From contig NZ_LMKK01000003.1 in the NCBI RefSeq assembly GCF_001421485.1, forward strand, positions 248,001 to 312,000: 64,000 bases of DNA. Reading direction: 5' to 3'. The translations under genes were made by a program, and so were the position numbers. Positions 51,770 to 61,107 of the stretch are shown here, in pieces. The notes beneath the pieces were generated by a model that was not told the DNA's origin, did not search any database, and was given only the letters and a program-made list of their open reading frames with translations. This stretch comes from Agreia sp. Leaf210 (GTDB lineage: Bacteria > Actinomycetota > Actinomycetes > Actinomycetales > Microbacteriaceae). Every line of letters starts with the position of its first letter. Within the stretch, counting starts at the first letter, position 1.

Positions 51770-52663
51770 GTGAGCGACAAGACCGAACCCACCTCTGCAT
51801 CTAAGACCGGCCTCGCGGCAGGATCGACCGAGTGGACCGCCGCCGACGCGGTGCCGTTAATGCGGGTCCCGCAACCCAGCGACGACAAGTATCGGCGCGG
51901 CGTTCTGGGGGTGCGGACGGGATCGGACATGTATCCGGGAGCTGCCGTGCTCGGCGTCGACGCCGCTGCGCGAACCGGCGTCGGGATGATCCGCTACCTG
52001 GGCCCCGAGGTGCCGACGGGCCTCGTGCTCCAACGGCGACCGGAGGTCGTGACCGCACCGGGCCGGGTGCAGGCATGGCTGCTCGGGTCCGGCATGGACG
52101 CCGAGAAGAGATCGGACGACGACACGGCGCTGCTTCGAAGCGCTCTTGGAGAAAACGTGCCCTGCGTGATCGACGCGGGTGCTCTCGACCTCGTGCTCAC
52201 GGCCGGAGCCAGCACGATCATCACTCCGCACGCGGGCGAACTCGCGTCGCTCTGGGACCGTGTCGGCGTCACCGTCGAGCGGGCCGCCATCTCTGACGAC
52301 CCCGAGCACTGGGCCGCAGCGACCGCGGAGCGTTTCGGCGTGGTCGTGCTCCTCAAGGGGGCGCGCACGATCATCGCCGGGCCGTCGACCGACACCATCA
52401 GCGTCACCGCGTCGTCGAGCTGGGCAGCGACCGCGGGCTCGGGCGACGTCCTCGGCGGCATTCTGGGGGCGTTGCTCGCGACCAACGCGACATTCCTCGC
52501 AGACGAGGGCACGGACATCCTGCTTGGGGTGGCGGCCACGGCAGCGTACCTTCACCAGGCGGCGGGTGCTCGGGCGTCGGGCGGAGGGCCCATCACGGCG
52601 CTGGACATCGCCGAGTCGGTCGGCGCGACGATCGCGGATCTGCTCGACCACGCCTCACGCTGA
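51770..52663 (+). CDS. nnrD: ADP-dependent NAD(P)H-hydrate dehydratase (NnrD type)
   Basis: 297 aa from a GTG. A ribokinase-like domain: KYRRGVLGVRTGSDMYPGAAVLG at the start of the domain, VIDAGALDL, ITPHAGELASL, LLKGARTIIA and AATAGSGDVLGGILGALLA with the catalytic Asp. It repairs damaged NADHX/NADPHX. The epimerase half (NnrE) usually fused to it is absent, so the partner must be encoded elsewhere. Confidence 0.88.
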   Translation: MSDKTEPTSASKTGLAAGSTEWTAADAVPLMRVPQPSDDKYRRGVLGVRTGSDMYPGAAVLGVDAAARTGVGMIRYLGPEVPTGLVLQRRPEVVTAPGRVQAWLLGSGMDAEKRSDDDTALLRSALGENVPCVIDAGALDLVLTAGASTIITPHAGELASLWDRVGVTVERAAISDDPEHWAAATAERFGVVVLLKGARTIIAGPSTDTISVTASSSWAATAGSGDVLGGILGALLATNATFLADEGTDILLGVAATAAYLHQAAGARASGGGPITALDIAESVGATIADLLDHASR

Positions 52664-52700
52664 CCTGGCGCCCACGTCGACCGCCGGGCGAGCGCGGGCG

Positions 52701-53405
52701 TCAGCGCGGCGAGACGGAGAGAGCGAAGTCGATCGAACCCTGATCGTTGACGCGCGCGAATCCGAGGTCGATGGGCGCGATGCCGTAGTCGCCGAATGAC
52801 ACGGGCACAGTGCCGGCGAGGGTCAGTCGACCATTCTGCAGAGTGGCGGTGAGCGACACGTCGACCGGTCGGCTCACGCCGTGAAGGGTGAGATCGCCCG
52901 ATGCGGCGACGACCACCGGCGTGCCGCCGACCAGATCGTCGTTGAGCGGGATCGGAGTGGTCAGGGTGAACAACGCCGTGGGAAAGTCGTCTGCGTCGAG
53001 CGCCGGCCCCCTGAAATAGGCGTCGCGTGCGGCGTTGTCGGTGGTGATGCTCGCGACCTCCACCACGATCGTCGCGCCCGTGAGAACACTGTCGTCGACG
53101 ATCGCCGACCCGGTCACGTGGTCGGTCGTGCCGGTGACGGTGAGAGCGGAACCATTCACGACCGCGTCGATCGTGTACCCCGCCTCGGAACCGTCTGCGA
53201 CGGCCCAGTCGCCGGAGAGACCGGCGGGATCGTCGACGTCGACCTGGGGCGATGACTCGCGCACGGTGGGTATCACGCTCGGCACCACGGTTGTCGGACT
53301 CGCGGCTGCACTGCCGTACATGATGGGGCCGGCTACGGCAGCCATGGTCCCCAACGCGAGAACCGACGCCGAGACGCCGAGTGCGATGCTCGCAATTCTC
53401 TTCAT
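52701..53405 (-). CDS. Secreted YceI-family protein
   Basis: 234 aa from the ATG at 53403-53405. Signal peptide or anchor at about 5-28 (IALGVSASVLALGTMAAVAGPI). The YceI lipocalin-like domain is seen as GDWAVADGSEAGYTIDAVVNG, DAYFRGPALDADDFPTALFTLT and a DLTLHGVSRPVDVSLTA strand. YceI proteins bind isoprenoid-type lipids. A cell-surface location is expected. Confidence 0.87.
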   Translation of the reverse strand: MKRIASIALGVSASVLALGTMAAVAGPIMYGSAAASPTTVVPSVIPTVRESSPQVDVDDPAGLSGDWAVADGSEAGYTIDAVVNGSALTVTGTTDHVTGSAIVDDSVLTGATIVVEVASITTDNAARDAYFRGPALDADDFPTALFTLTTPIPLNDDLVGGTPVVVAASGDLTLHGVSRPVDVSLTATLQNGRLTLAGTVPVSFGDYGIAPIDLGFARVNDQGSIDFALSVSPR

Positions 53406-53529
53406 GATCCGTCCGTGGTGTTTGGTGGGAGAAGGGCCAGACAATCAGGCGCAGGTGATCCTTGCCTGGGAGCCACCGGAGAGCAGCCTGTGATCGAGAT
53501 CGCGCACGGCCGGTGGGGTGCGGCCTAGT

Positions 53530-54804
53530 ATGGGCGACGTGCGGATGATGCTGGCGACGACGGTGCGGCGACCCGCGGTCCTGTGGGTGGCGTTCGTGCT
53601 CGTGCACGCGTGGCTGGGATTCGTCGGACTCACGCACCCGACGCTGCCGTGGGGGGATGTGACCCGGCAATACAGCACGTGGGTGCAGAACGCCCTTGCC
53701 GGAGACGTCGTGGGAGTGTCCGAGCCTTGGGTCTACCCGCTCGTCGCCCTGGTCCCCATGCTCGCGGCGATGGTGCTCGGTCCCGAGCTGTACGGGGTCG
53801 GCTGGTTGCTCGTCGTGGTCGTCACCAACGCCGTCGTGTTGTCCTATCTGCTTGCGCGCACGGGGCCGGGCGCCCGATTCGGCGCGCTGCGGATCACAGC
53901 CGCATGGTGGTGGATCGGTTTCATGCTGTTCCTGGGCCCGGTGGCCCTCGGCAGGATCGACGTGACCACGGTCGCCATCGCGATCATCGCTCTCCTGGTG
54001 GCTCAGCATCGGCCGGCCGTCGCCGGTGCGATGCTCGCTCTCGCGACCTGGATCAAGGTGTGGCCCGCGGTCCTCGTCGCCGCGATGGTCGTGGCAATCC
54101 GACGGCGGGCAAGCGCGGCGATCTCGTTCGTCGCGACCGGCGTCGTCATCGGGCTGGTCGTGCTCCTGGTCGGAAGCGGCGTGAACAGCCTCGGATTCAT
54201 CTCGCAGCAGTCTTCTCGCGGACTGCAGATCGAGGCGCCGATCAGCACGGTGTGGATGTGGATCGCCTTCTTCGATCCGGCGGCCGCCTCGGTGAAGTAC
54301 ATCCAGTCGATCAACACCTTCCAGGTGCTCGGCTCGGGTGTCGACACCGCCAGCGCCGTCATGACCCCCCTCCTCGTCATCTCGTCAGCGGCTCTGCTGG
54401 CCCTGGGCGCTCTCGTCGCGCGAAGCGGGGCTCGGCCTGCTCATCTGCTCGCCCCGCTCAGCCTCGCCATCGTCGTCGGTCTTCTCGTCTTCAACAAGGT
54501 CGGCTCACCTCAGTTCGTGCTGTGGATCGCCGCCCCCGTGGTGCTGGGTATCGTCAGCCAGGGAAGACGGTTTCTGGCCCCCGCGGTGCTGGCCTTGGTG
54601 ATCGCCGCCGTCACCCAGATCATCTACCCGTTCGGCTACGACGCCCTTCTGGTGCTGCAACCAGGGATGCTCCTCGTCTTGACTCTGCGCAATGCGGCGC
54701 TCGTCGTCTTATTCGCCATTTCCGTCCGCATGGTCTGGCGGTTGAGACGCCACCCCGTATCTTCTCGCCCTCGTCACGATCCACTGGAAAGGCAGTTCAC
54801 CTGA
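53530..54804 (+). CDS. Membrane glycosyltransferase-like protein (GT87/DUF2029 type)
   Basis: 424 aa from the ATG at 53530; an in-frame GTG at 53518 is possible. About ten hydrophobic helices with a DVTRQYSTWVQNAL extracellular loop after the first one, in the position of the catalytic Asp loop of GT-C enzymes, and WIKVWPAVLVAA, a K-x-x-P motif typical of GT87 polyprenyl-phosphate-mannose-dependent transferases. It probably adds a sugar outside the membrane. Acceptor unknown. Divergent from the YceI gene and overlapping the next gene by 1 bp. Confidence 0.7.
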   Translation: MGDVRMMLATTVRRPAVLWVAFVLVHAWLGFVGLTHPTLPWGDVTRQYSTWVQNALAGDVVGVSEPWVYPLVALVPMLAAMVLGPELYGVGWLLVVVVTNAVVLSYLLARTGPGARFGALRITAAWWWIGFMLFLGPVALGRIDVTTVAIAIIALLVAQHRPAVAGAMLALATWIKVWPAVLVAAMVVAIRRRASAAISFVATGVVIGLVVLLVGSGVNSLGFISQQSSRGLQIEAPISTVWMWIAFFDPAAASVKYIQSINTFQVLGSGVDTASAVMTPLLVISSAALLALGALVARSGARPAHLLAPLSLAIVVGLLVFNKVGSPQFVLWIAAPVVLGIVSQGRRFLAPAVLALVIAAVTQIIYPFGYDALLVLQPGMLLVLTLRNAALVVLFAISVRMVWRLRRHPVSSRPRHDPLERQFT

Positions 54805-55115
54805 TGCTTGTCGCATTCTCTGTAGCACCCTCGGGAACCGGGCGCGAAGACGGGTCGGTGCATGACGCCGTCGCCGCGGCCGTGAAGGTCGTCCGCGATT
54901 CGGGGCTGCCGAATCAGACCGATTCGATGTTCACGACCATCGAGGGGGAGTGGGACGAGGTGTTCGCCGTCGTCAAGGAGGCGACCGAGGCCGTGGGACG
55001 TTTCGGCAGTCGGGTCTCGCTCGTCTTGAAGGCGGACATCCGTGACGGCTACGCCGGCGAACTGACAGCCAAGGTCGAACGGCTCGAAAGCGCACTCGAC
55101 GAGATCACTCCGTGA
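54804..55115 (+). CDS. Thiamine-binding-type (MTH1187/YkoF-like) protein
   Basis: 103 aa, ATG overlapping the previous stop, with GGAAAGG upstream. MLVAFSVAPSGTG and the middle VRDSGLPNQTDSMFTTIEGEWDEV match the MTH1187/YqgV family, small ferredoxin-like tetramers thought to bind thiamine or related ligands. Its last 11 bp overlap the convergent response-regulator gene. Confidence 0.75.
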   Translation: MLVAFSVAPSGTGREDGSVHDAVAAAVKVVRDSGLPNQTDSMFTTIEGEWDEVFAVVKEATEAVGRFGSRVSLVLKADIRDGYAGELTAKVERLESALDEITP

Positions 55116-55794
55116 GGTCGGTCTCCGAGGCCCTGTGGTAGTCGACCTGCACGAGCAGCCCGTCTTGAATCGCCCTCTTGCGCAGGGCGACCTTTGTTCC
55201 GACGTCGATGCCGGCCACCCGGTATTTCTCTCGGATGCGCTTGAGGTAGGACTTCGCGGTCTCCTCTGAGATCTCGAGCGCCTGGGCGACCTGCTTGACC
55301 GGCTCGCCGCCACCGTAGAGGGCCATGACCCGCCGTTCCTGCGCCGAGAGCTTGGGCGCACCGCCGACCTCGTCGGCAGACAGTGCGAGATCGAGCTCGC
55401 TCGAGATGAACGGCTTTCCCGCGTGCGCGGCACGGATGGCCTCGACGATCATCCCCGCCTCTTCGCTCTTGACGAGGTAGCCCAGGGCGCCGGCGGCGAT
55501 CGCCTCGCGAATGACCGCAGGCTCGGAGTACGTGCTCATCAGCACGGTCTTGACTCCGGTGGTCTTGAGAGTGCGCAGCTTGACCGAGATCGGAAGCGAG
55601 TCCTTGAGGTCGAGATCGAGCAGCACCACGTCGACGGGGAACTCGGGGTGGGTCAGCAGGTCTGGCCACGTCGTGACGGCGGCCACCATGTCGATGTCGT
55701 CGGCCGCACCTCGTATCCACTCGGTCAACGCTCCGAGGAGCATGCGGTGGTCGTCGACGATCGCGAGTCTGATCTGTGCTGCGGAGTCTGTCAC
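55105..55794 (-). CDS. NarL/LuxR-family response regulator
   Basis: 229 aa. Receiver domain (about 9-128) with acidic pair near 14-15 (VDDHRM), phospho-acceptor Asp60 in VVLLDLDL, and a Thr/Ser plus Lys switch (LVKSEE). LuxR HTH at about 147-205 (LSAQERRVMALYGGG; EISEETAKSYLKRI). It is the output of the adjacent kinase, with the membrane protein gene between them. It may regulate this operon, but no binding site could be defined. Confidence 0.92.
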   Translation of the reverse strand: MTDSAAQIRLAIVDDHRMLLGALTEWIRGAADDIDMVAAVTTWPDLLTHPEFPVDVVLLDLDLKDSLPISVKLRTLKTTGVKTVLMSTYSEPAVIREAIAAGALGYLVKSEEAGMIVEAIRAAHAGKPFISSELDLALSADEVGGAPKLSAQERRVMALYGGGEPVKQVAQALEISEETAKSYLKRIREKYRVAGIDVGTKVALRKRAIQDGLLVQVDYHRASETDLTE

Positions 55795-55812
55795 GGTTGT
55801 CCTCCCGGTCGC

Positions 55813-57087
55813 TTACGCTGCGACCTGCTGTGCCACGGTACGAACTGTCGTCACGATCGTGATACTGCCCCTCGTGACCATCTCAGAATGGTCGCCGACA
55901 CGATCGAGCGCCGGCCATACGGCGGGGTCGATGCGCCGCTTGGGGACGCCGTCGACCGTGAGTGCGACCGGGAAGCTCATCATATCGGCAGCGTCGCCGT
56001 CTTCTTCGACGCTCTGTGGCCCCACCACGATCTGCAGGGTCGGTTGTACGCGCAGGGAGTCCGCCACCAGCAGCCACACGGCAGAGAGGAGTCCCTCGCG
56101 CTGGCTGGGATCGAGGAATCCGGCCAGACCGCGCGGATCCGTGAGGGTCACCACGGGACCGAGCACCTCCGACTCCTCGATCGCGTGATGCAGCCAGGTG
56201 TCGTGACGGCCCGCAACCAGGAGCAGGCGCAACTCCGTCGCGATCGACGAGGCCGCCCCCGCCACCTCCGGATCGAGGGGGAGATCGATCGTGCCTCGGG
56301 CGACACCATCGAGGATCTTTTCGGCGTCGAGGTCGAGACGCGCGAGTTCGTCGGATGCGCGCATGCCGAACGCGAAGCGGGGCGAGAGGAGCGCGCTCTC
56401 GACGACTGAGCGGTCGAGTTCCAGCTGCACGAGCGCACCGAAGCCCTGTACGACCAGCGCGCCGAGGAGCGGGGGCAGCAGCGCGATGGAGGCGATCTGT
56501 ATAGACGGGCCGGGGGCGAATGAGCCGGAGAAGGCGCCGGAGACCAGCATGGCGACGATGATCACCGCGAACACCGCGTCCGCGACGAGCAGCTGTCGTG
56601 CCGGCCGCGATCCGACCAGGGCGAGTAGCGTCGCTCCCACTCCGAAGACGGTCGACGAGTGGAGGATGGGTTGGGAGGTGCCCAGATTCGCAATGGTCTC
56701 CAGAAGCAGAGCGAGCGCCATGAGCACCGTGGCCGACGCGAATGCGACGGCAGGAATGCGGCCGTGGAATCTGCGGGCGAGCAGGCACGACCCGACGAGG
56801 GCTACCGTGAGAAGGGTCCAGGCGACAACCCGGATCAGGGTGGACCCGTCTGCGGGGCGGGCGAGCGTCTCGACGAAGAACGAGAGCAGGCCCCTCAGGA
56901 AGAGGCACGAGCCGAGGACGATCGCCGCGATGCCCAGGTAGCCGTAGCCCAGCCGGGAATCCCTGGCGAGATCGTCGTGCAGAGCCGAAACGGCTCGGGG
57001 TCCGATACGCCGTGCGCGCACGAGTCGACTGAGGACGTTCGGATCCTCGCTGCGCTGCGGTTCATCTGGCGGCAGGGTTTCGGTCAT
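55813..57087 (-). CDS. Membrane protein of the two-component operon, unknown function
   Basis: 424 aa from the ATG at 57085-57087. Six or so hydrophobic segments between residues 45 and 230, then a soluble C-terminal half without recognised motif (ELARLDLDAEKILDGVARG). It overlaps the kinase stop by 4 bp and ends 18 bp before the regulator gene, so it is probably part of the signalling unit, for example a sensory partner. Such kinase/membrane-protein/regulator triplets occur in Microbacteriaceae. Function unknown. Confidence 0.65.
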   Translation of the reverse strand: MTETLPPDEPQRSEDPNVLSRLVRARRIGPRAVSALHDDLARDSRLGYGYLGIAAIVLGSCLFLRGLLSFFVETLARPADGSTLIRVVAWTLLTVALVGSCLLARRFHGRIPAVAFASATVLMALALLLETIANLGTSQPILHSSTVFGVGATLLALVGSRPARQLLVADAVFAVIIVAMLVSGAFSGSFAPGPSIQIASIALLPPLLGALVVQGFGALVQLELDRSVVESALLSPRFAFGMRASDELARLDLDAEKILDGVARGTIDLPLDPEVAGAASSIATELRLLLVAGRHDTWLHHAIEESEVLGPVVTLTDPRGLAGFLDPSQREGLLSAVWLLVADSLRVQPTLQIVVGPQSVEEDGDAADMMSFPVALTVDGVPKRRIDPAVWPALDRVGDHSEMVTRGSITIVTTVRTVAQQVAA

Positions 57088-58250
57088 GATTTCGGCACCT
57101 CCAGCACGACCGTGGTTCCTGAGCCCGGGGCGGAGAACAGTCGAGTGCGACCGCCCACCTCTCTGATCCGGGCGACCACCGACTCGGCGAGACCGAGCCT
57201 GGCCGAGTCGACCTGGTCCAGATCGAAACCCACACCCGTGTCGGTCACCATGGCCCGTACCGTCGTGTCGTCTTGGGTTATCGTGACCTCCGCATTGCTG
57301 ACGCCCGAGTGTCGGCGCACATTCTCGAGGCACTCCGCAAGCGAGAGAAGGAAGGCGTCGAGCACGTCGCTGGGCAGCAGAAGACGCCCCGCGCCGTGCC
57401 ACGAGACCGTCAGTCCCATGCGATCGAAGCGCTGCTTGACCGATTCGAGCGTGTGCCCGAGATCGCTCGTCTCCGTCGCTTCCAGCGTGTAGGCGCCCGA
57501 CGACCGAGGCATCGGGGTTCCGCCGAGGCGGAGCTGTCTCAGGAGACGGGCATCTTCGGCTGCTTGCGCTCTCAGCGCGTCAGGACGCACGCCGACGCCC
57601 GAGTGCGCGAGCAGTGTGAGGGTGGCGAGAACAGTGTCGTGCAGGAGGCGCGCGCCCTGTCGGCGTTGCGCTTCGGTCTCTGTGGCTTGCCGTTCGGCGA
57701 GATGCGCTCGACCCAGGCGTGAGATGCGGTCGAGGGCGCGGGAGATGCTGACGGAGAGCCAGACGGTGACGCCGGTGAGGATCGACCAACCGACGACGAC
57801 GGACAGCAGGCTCTCGAGCCAAGGCACAGCCCGCACGGTGGTCAGGACGGTCGTCACGACGACGAGTGCGGCGCCGGTGGCGACGGTGACGATCCGAGCG
57901 AGGGAATCGAGGTTGCAGATCACGAGGGAGGGCAGGGCCGCCGAACCGAGGAGGAGCGCGGCCGTGGAGGTCGAATCGGCGCTGCCTCCGAGGGCATCCA
58001 GGCTGAGAAGAAGGATCGTCGCGACGCCCGTCACGAGGATTGTCGCCGTCCAGGGCAGCGACCGCGTTCTTCCGACGACGGTGAAGCCGGTCGCCATGAC
58101 GGCGAAAAGAGGGAGCGCCGCTGCGAGCACGTCGAGGTCGGCGGGAATGTCGAGCAGGAGCGTGATGAACGACGCGCCGACGAAGGAGAGGCCGACCAGG
58201 CGGGTCGTGCGGGCGAGGAACCGGCGTTGACCGCTTGTGCTCAGTGCCAT
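57084..58250 (-). CDS. Sensor histidine kinase (NarX/DesK class)
   Basis: 388 aa. Membrane segments spread over residues 15-170. The phospho-acceptor region is ARLLHDTVLATLTLLA, with the H-D pair of HisKA_3 kinases. The ATPase domain has NVRRHSGVSNAEVTI (N box) and DTGVGFDLD (G1 box). It autophosphorylates and passes phosphate to the regulator at 55105-55794. The signal sensed is unknown. Confidence 0.9.
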   Translation of the reverse strand: MALSTSGQRRFLARTTRLVGLSFVGASFITLLLDIPADLDVLAAALPLFAVMATGFTVVGRTRSLPWTATILVTGVATILLLSLDALGGSADSTSTAALLLGSAALPSLVICNLDSLARIVTVATGAALVVVTTVLTTVRAVPWLESLLSVVVGWSILTGVTVWLSVSISRALDRISRLGRAHLAERQATETEAQRRQGARLLHDTVLATLTLLAHSGVGVRPDALRAQAAEDARLLRQLRLGGTPMPRSSGAYTLEATETSDLGHTLESVKQRFDRMGLTVSWHGAGRLLLPSDVLDAFLLSLAECLENVRRHSGVSNAEVTITQDDTTVRAMVTDTGVGFDLDQVDSARLGLAESVVARIREVGGRTRLFSAPGSGTTVVLEVPKS

Positions 58251-58341
58251 GATCGACGCCGGGTGATTGCAGAAAACCGGCGTACTCTCACGACTGTCAT
58301 GCTACTGGTCCTGTGCCCTGAAGTGGGGGGACATGCACATA

Positions 58342-58433
58342 TTGTGTTGCAGATGGAGGGGGCGTAGCCTGAGTGAACTGCTTGGGGGGAACCGCCGGGA
58401 GTGTCGTTGGCAAGGCGACGCTCCCGGCTTTTT
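58342..58433 (+). ncRNA. Candidate small RNA with promoter and intrinsic terminator
   Basis: In the 214-bp gap between two minus-strand genes, the + strand has TTGTGT at 58342-58347, 17 bp, then TAGCCT at 58365-58370 as a promoter. The terminator is CCGGGAGTGTCG at 58395-58406 paired with the complement at 58416-58427 (one mismatch), followed by CTTTTT. The implied transcript of about 60 nt contains a G-rich stretch (CTTGGGGGGAA) and no convincing gene. It could instead be a leader fragment. Confidence 0.4.
58395..58433 (+). terminator. Intrinsic terminator on the + strand between metX and the kinase gene
   Basis: 12-bp stem with one G-T mismatch, 9-nt loop and a T5 tract. It is the clearest intrinsic terminator in the window, yet no annotated + strand gene precedes it. 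Confidence 0.7.
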
Positions 58434-58464
58434 GTGTTTCTCGGCATACGCGCGGTCGCCGGGG

Positions 58465-59670
58465 TCAGGCATCCAGTAAGCGCGTGAGGTGTCGACCGAC
58501 CGCCTCGTTCTCGATCAGAAAACCGTCGTGCCCGAACGGCGAAGAGAGAACGACCGCTTCGGTGCCGTCGATGTTTCCGGGAACATGCCGCGCGATCTCG
58601 AACTGATCCTCGATGGGGAAGAGCCGGTCGCTGTCGATGCCGATGACGACCGTGGGGATCGTCACATTCGCGAGAGCGTTGGCCAGCCCGCCGCGCCCGC
58701 GACCCACATCGTGCGAGTTCATCGCCTGCACCAGCGTCACGTAGGAGTTGGCGTCGAAGCGACGCGTGAACTTGTTGCCGTGAAAGTCGAGATACGACTC
58801 CACGGCGAATCTGCCGTCGCTGCCGAGTGGGCTGATGCCCGACTGCCAGCTCCTCTGGAACCGATCGTTCAGCTCGGAGGGGCTGCGGTAGTTGAGAAGC
58901 GCCATACGTCGAGCCAGTGCGAGGCCGCGATGGGGCCCCTCTCCATCCGCCGCGTCGTAGTAGGCGCCGCCAGCGAATCGGGGATCGATGTGGATCGCCT
59001 CGACCTGAACGGAGTTGAGCGCGACCTGGTCGGCGTTCGAGCGTGCCGGCGCTGCGATCACCGCCAGCCGATCGATGCGCTCGGGGTGGGCAACGCCCCA
59101 CTCGATCGCGTGCATCCCTCCCATGGAACCTCCGACGACCGCGGCCCAGCGATCGATCCCGATCGCGTCGGAGAACGCGAGCTGCGCACGCACCTGGTCG
59201 GAGATGGTCGTGTACGGAAAGGACGCGCCCCATTCGATTCCGTCGGGACCGAGCGATGCCGGTCCGGTGCTTCCCTGGCAGCCTCCCAGCATGTTGGGGC
59301 TGACGACGAACCACCTGTTCGTGTCGATCGCCAGACCCGGCCCGACGATGCCGCTCCACCAGCCGTCGGTCGGATGCCCGGGTGCGGCGTGTCCGACGAG
59401 GTGGCTGTCACCCGTCAGGGCGTGCAGAACGAGAACCGCGTTGTCGCGCTCGGGCGAGAGCGTGCCGAGCGTCTCGTACGCGATGCGGACATCCGGGATG
59501 CTCGTTCCGATCTCGAAGTCGAACGAACCGATTGACACGAACGTGCGACTGCCGATCGGGTCGCCGTCGCGCCAGGCGCCGGATGCGGGCGGCTTGCCGA
59601 GGATCGACCTGATCTGTGCGTCGGTGACGAAGCCGCTCGGGACGGTGTCTTCGGGTGTCTGCCAGTCCAT
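58465..59670 (-). CDS. metX: Homoserine O-acetyltransferase
   Basis: 401 aa. Alpha/beta-hydrolase: nucleophile elbow VGGSMGGMHAIEW, acidic residue in GIDSDRLFP and final His in PFGHDGFLIE near the C-terminus. Transfers acetyl from acetyl-CoA to homoserine. The neighbouring metY uses the product, so this pair makes homocysteine by direct sulfhydrylation. Separated from the upstream metY by 82 bp with a large hairpin. Confidence 0.94.
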   Translation of the reverse strand: MDWQTPEDTVPSGFVTDAQIRSILGKPPASGAWRDGDPIGSRTFVSIGSFDFEIGTSIPDVRIAYETLGTLSPERDNAVLVLHALTGDSHLVGHAAPGHPTDGWWSGIVGPGLAIDTNRWFVVSPNMLGGCQGSTGPASLGPDGIEWGASFPYTTISDQVRAQLAFSDAIGIDRWAAVVGGSMGGMHAIEWGVAHPERIDRLAVIAAPARSNADQVALNSVQVEAIHIDPRFAGGAYYDAADGEGPHRGLALARRMALLNYRSPSELNDRFQRSWQSGISPLGSDGRFAVESYLDFHGNKFTRRFDANSYVTLVQAMNSHDVGRGRGGLANALANVTIPTVVIGIDSDRLFPIEDQFEIARHVPGNIDGTEAVVLSSPFGHDGFLIENEAVGRHLTRLLDA

Positions 59671-59696
59671 ATCACTTCATTCTGGCGTGCAGCGAG

Positions 59697-59730
59697 CGTC
59701 CCGGCCCGAATGTTACGTCGGGCCGGGACG
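59697..59730 (-). terminator. Perfect 13-bp hairpin between metY and metX
   Basis: CGTCCCGGCCCGA at 59697-59709 pairs fully with 59718-59730 around an 8-nt loop. It lies downstream of metY and upstream of metX on the same strand. No T tract, so it may be a weak terminator or an RNA-stabilising element that sets the metY:metX ratio. Confidence 0.5.
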
Positions 59731-59752
59731 CCGGCGGGAGCGGACGAGCGAA

Positions 59753-61081
59753 TTAGACGATGGCGTTGGCGCGCGCCACCTCGCGGGCCGCGCTCAGGCC
59801 GGCCTCGAGATCGGCCTTGATGTCGTCGATGTTCTCGAGCCCCACCGAGAGCCGCACGAGACCGGGGGTCACACCCGAGGTGAGCTGCTGCTCGGGCGTC
59901 AACTGCGAGTGGGTCGTCGAGGCGGGGTGGATGACGAGACTGCGCACGTCGCCGATGTTGGCCAGGTGGCTGAACAGCGTGAGGTTGTCGACCAGCGCGC
60001 GCCCGGCATCCACCCCGCCTTTCAGTTCGAACGACAGAACGGCGCCGACGCCCTTCGGCGCGTACTTGTTGGCTGTGGCGTACCACGGGCTCGTGGGCAG
60101 GCCCGCGTAGTAGACCGTGGCGATGTCGTCGTGTGCATCGAGCCACTCGGCGACCTCCTGCGCGTTCTGCACGTGGCGTTCGATGCGCAGACTGAGCGTT
60201 TCGATGCCCTGGATGAGCTGCCACGCGCTGGCCGGGGCGATCGACGAACCGAGGTCGCGGAGCAGCTGCACGCGGGCCTTGATGATGTACGCGATCCCAT
60301 CGCCGAGCGCCTCTGCGTAGTTCACGCCGTGATACGACGGGTCTGGCGAGGTGAGGCCGGGGAATCGTTCGGGGTTCTTGCTCCACGCGAACTTTCCGCC
60401 ATCGACGATCACACCGCCGATGACCGTGCCGTGACCGCCGAGGAACTTGGTGGCGGAGTGGACGATGATGTCGGCACCGTGCTCGAAGGGGCGGATCAGA
60501 TAGGGCGTGGCGATCGTGTTGTCGACGATGAGCGGCACGCCCGACGCGTGGGCGACCTCGGCGACGAGCTCGATGTCGAGGATGTTGATCTTCGGGTTGC
60601 CGATCGTCTCAGCGAAGAAGAGCTTCGTGTTGGGGCGCACCGCACGGCGCCACTCCTCGGCGTCGTCCTGGTTCTCGACGAACGTGGTCTCGATGCCGAG
60701 CTTCGCCAGCGTGTACTTGAAGAGGTTGTAGGTGCCGCCGTAGATCGACGCACTCGACACGATGTGGTCACCGGCCTCGGCGATGTTCAGCACGGCGAAG
60801 GTCTCGGCGGCCTGACCGGAGGCGACGAGTAGTGCGGCGGTCCCTCCCTCGAGCGCGGCGACGCGCTCCTCCACCACGTTCTGCGTGGGGTTCTGGATGC
60901 GCGTGTAGATGTTGCCGAATTCCGCGAGCGCGAAGAGGTTCTTCGCGTGGTCGGAGTTGTTGAAGACGTAAGAGGTCGTCTGATAGATGGGTGTGGCGCG
61001 GGCATTCGTCACCGGGTCGGGAGCCGCACCCGAATGGATCTGCTTGGTCTCGAATTTCCAGCTGGCGTCGTTGTCGCTCAT
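59753..61081 (-). CDS. metY: O-acetylhomoserine sulfhydrylase
   Basis: 442 aa. PLP enzyme of the Cys/Met metabolism family: QIHSGAAPDPVTNARATPIYQTTSY at the start, IYTRIQNPT, and VHSATKFLGGHG with the PLP lysine near 214. It combines O-acetylhomoserine with sulfide to give homocysteine. It is upstream of metX on the same strand. Confidence 0.95.
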   Translation of the reverse strand: MSDNDASWKFETKQIHSGAAPDPVTNARATPIYQTTSYVFNNSDHAKNLFALAEFGNIYTRIQNPTQNVVEERVAALEGGTAALLVASGQAAETFAVLNIAEAGDHIVSSASIYGGTYNLFKYTLAKLGIETTFVENQDDAEEWRRAVRPNTKLFFAETIGNPKINILDIELVAEVAHASGVPLIVDNTIATPYLIRPFEHGADIIVHSATKFLGGHGTVIGGVIVDGGKFAWSKNPERFPGLTSPDPSYHGVNYAEALGDGIAYIIKARVQLLRDLGSSIAPASAWQLIQGIETLSLRIERHVQNAQEVAEWLDAHDDIATVYYAGLPTSPWYATANKYAPKGVGAVLSFELKGGVDAGRALVDNLTLFSHLANIGDVRSLVIHPASTTHSQLTPEQQLTSGVTPGLVRLSVGLENIDDIKADLEAGLSAAREVARANAIV

Positions 61082-61107
61082 GAGTCCTGCTTCCTTGGGG
61101 CGAATGC

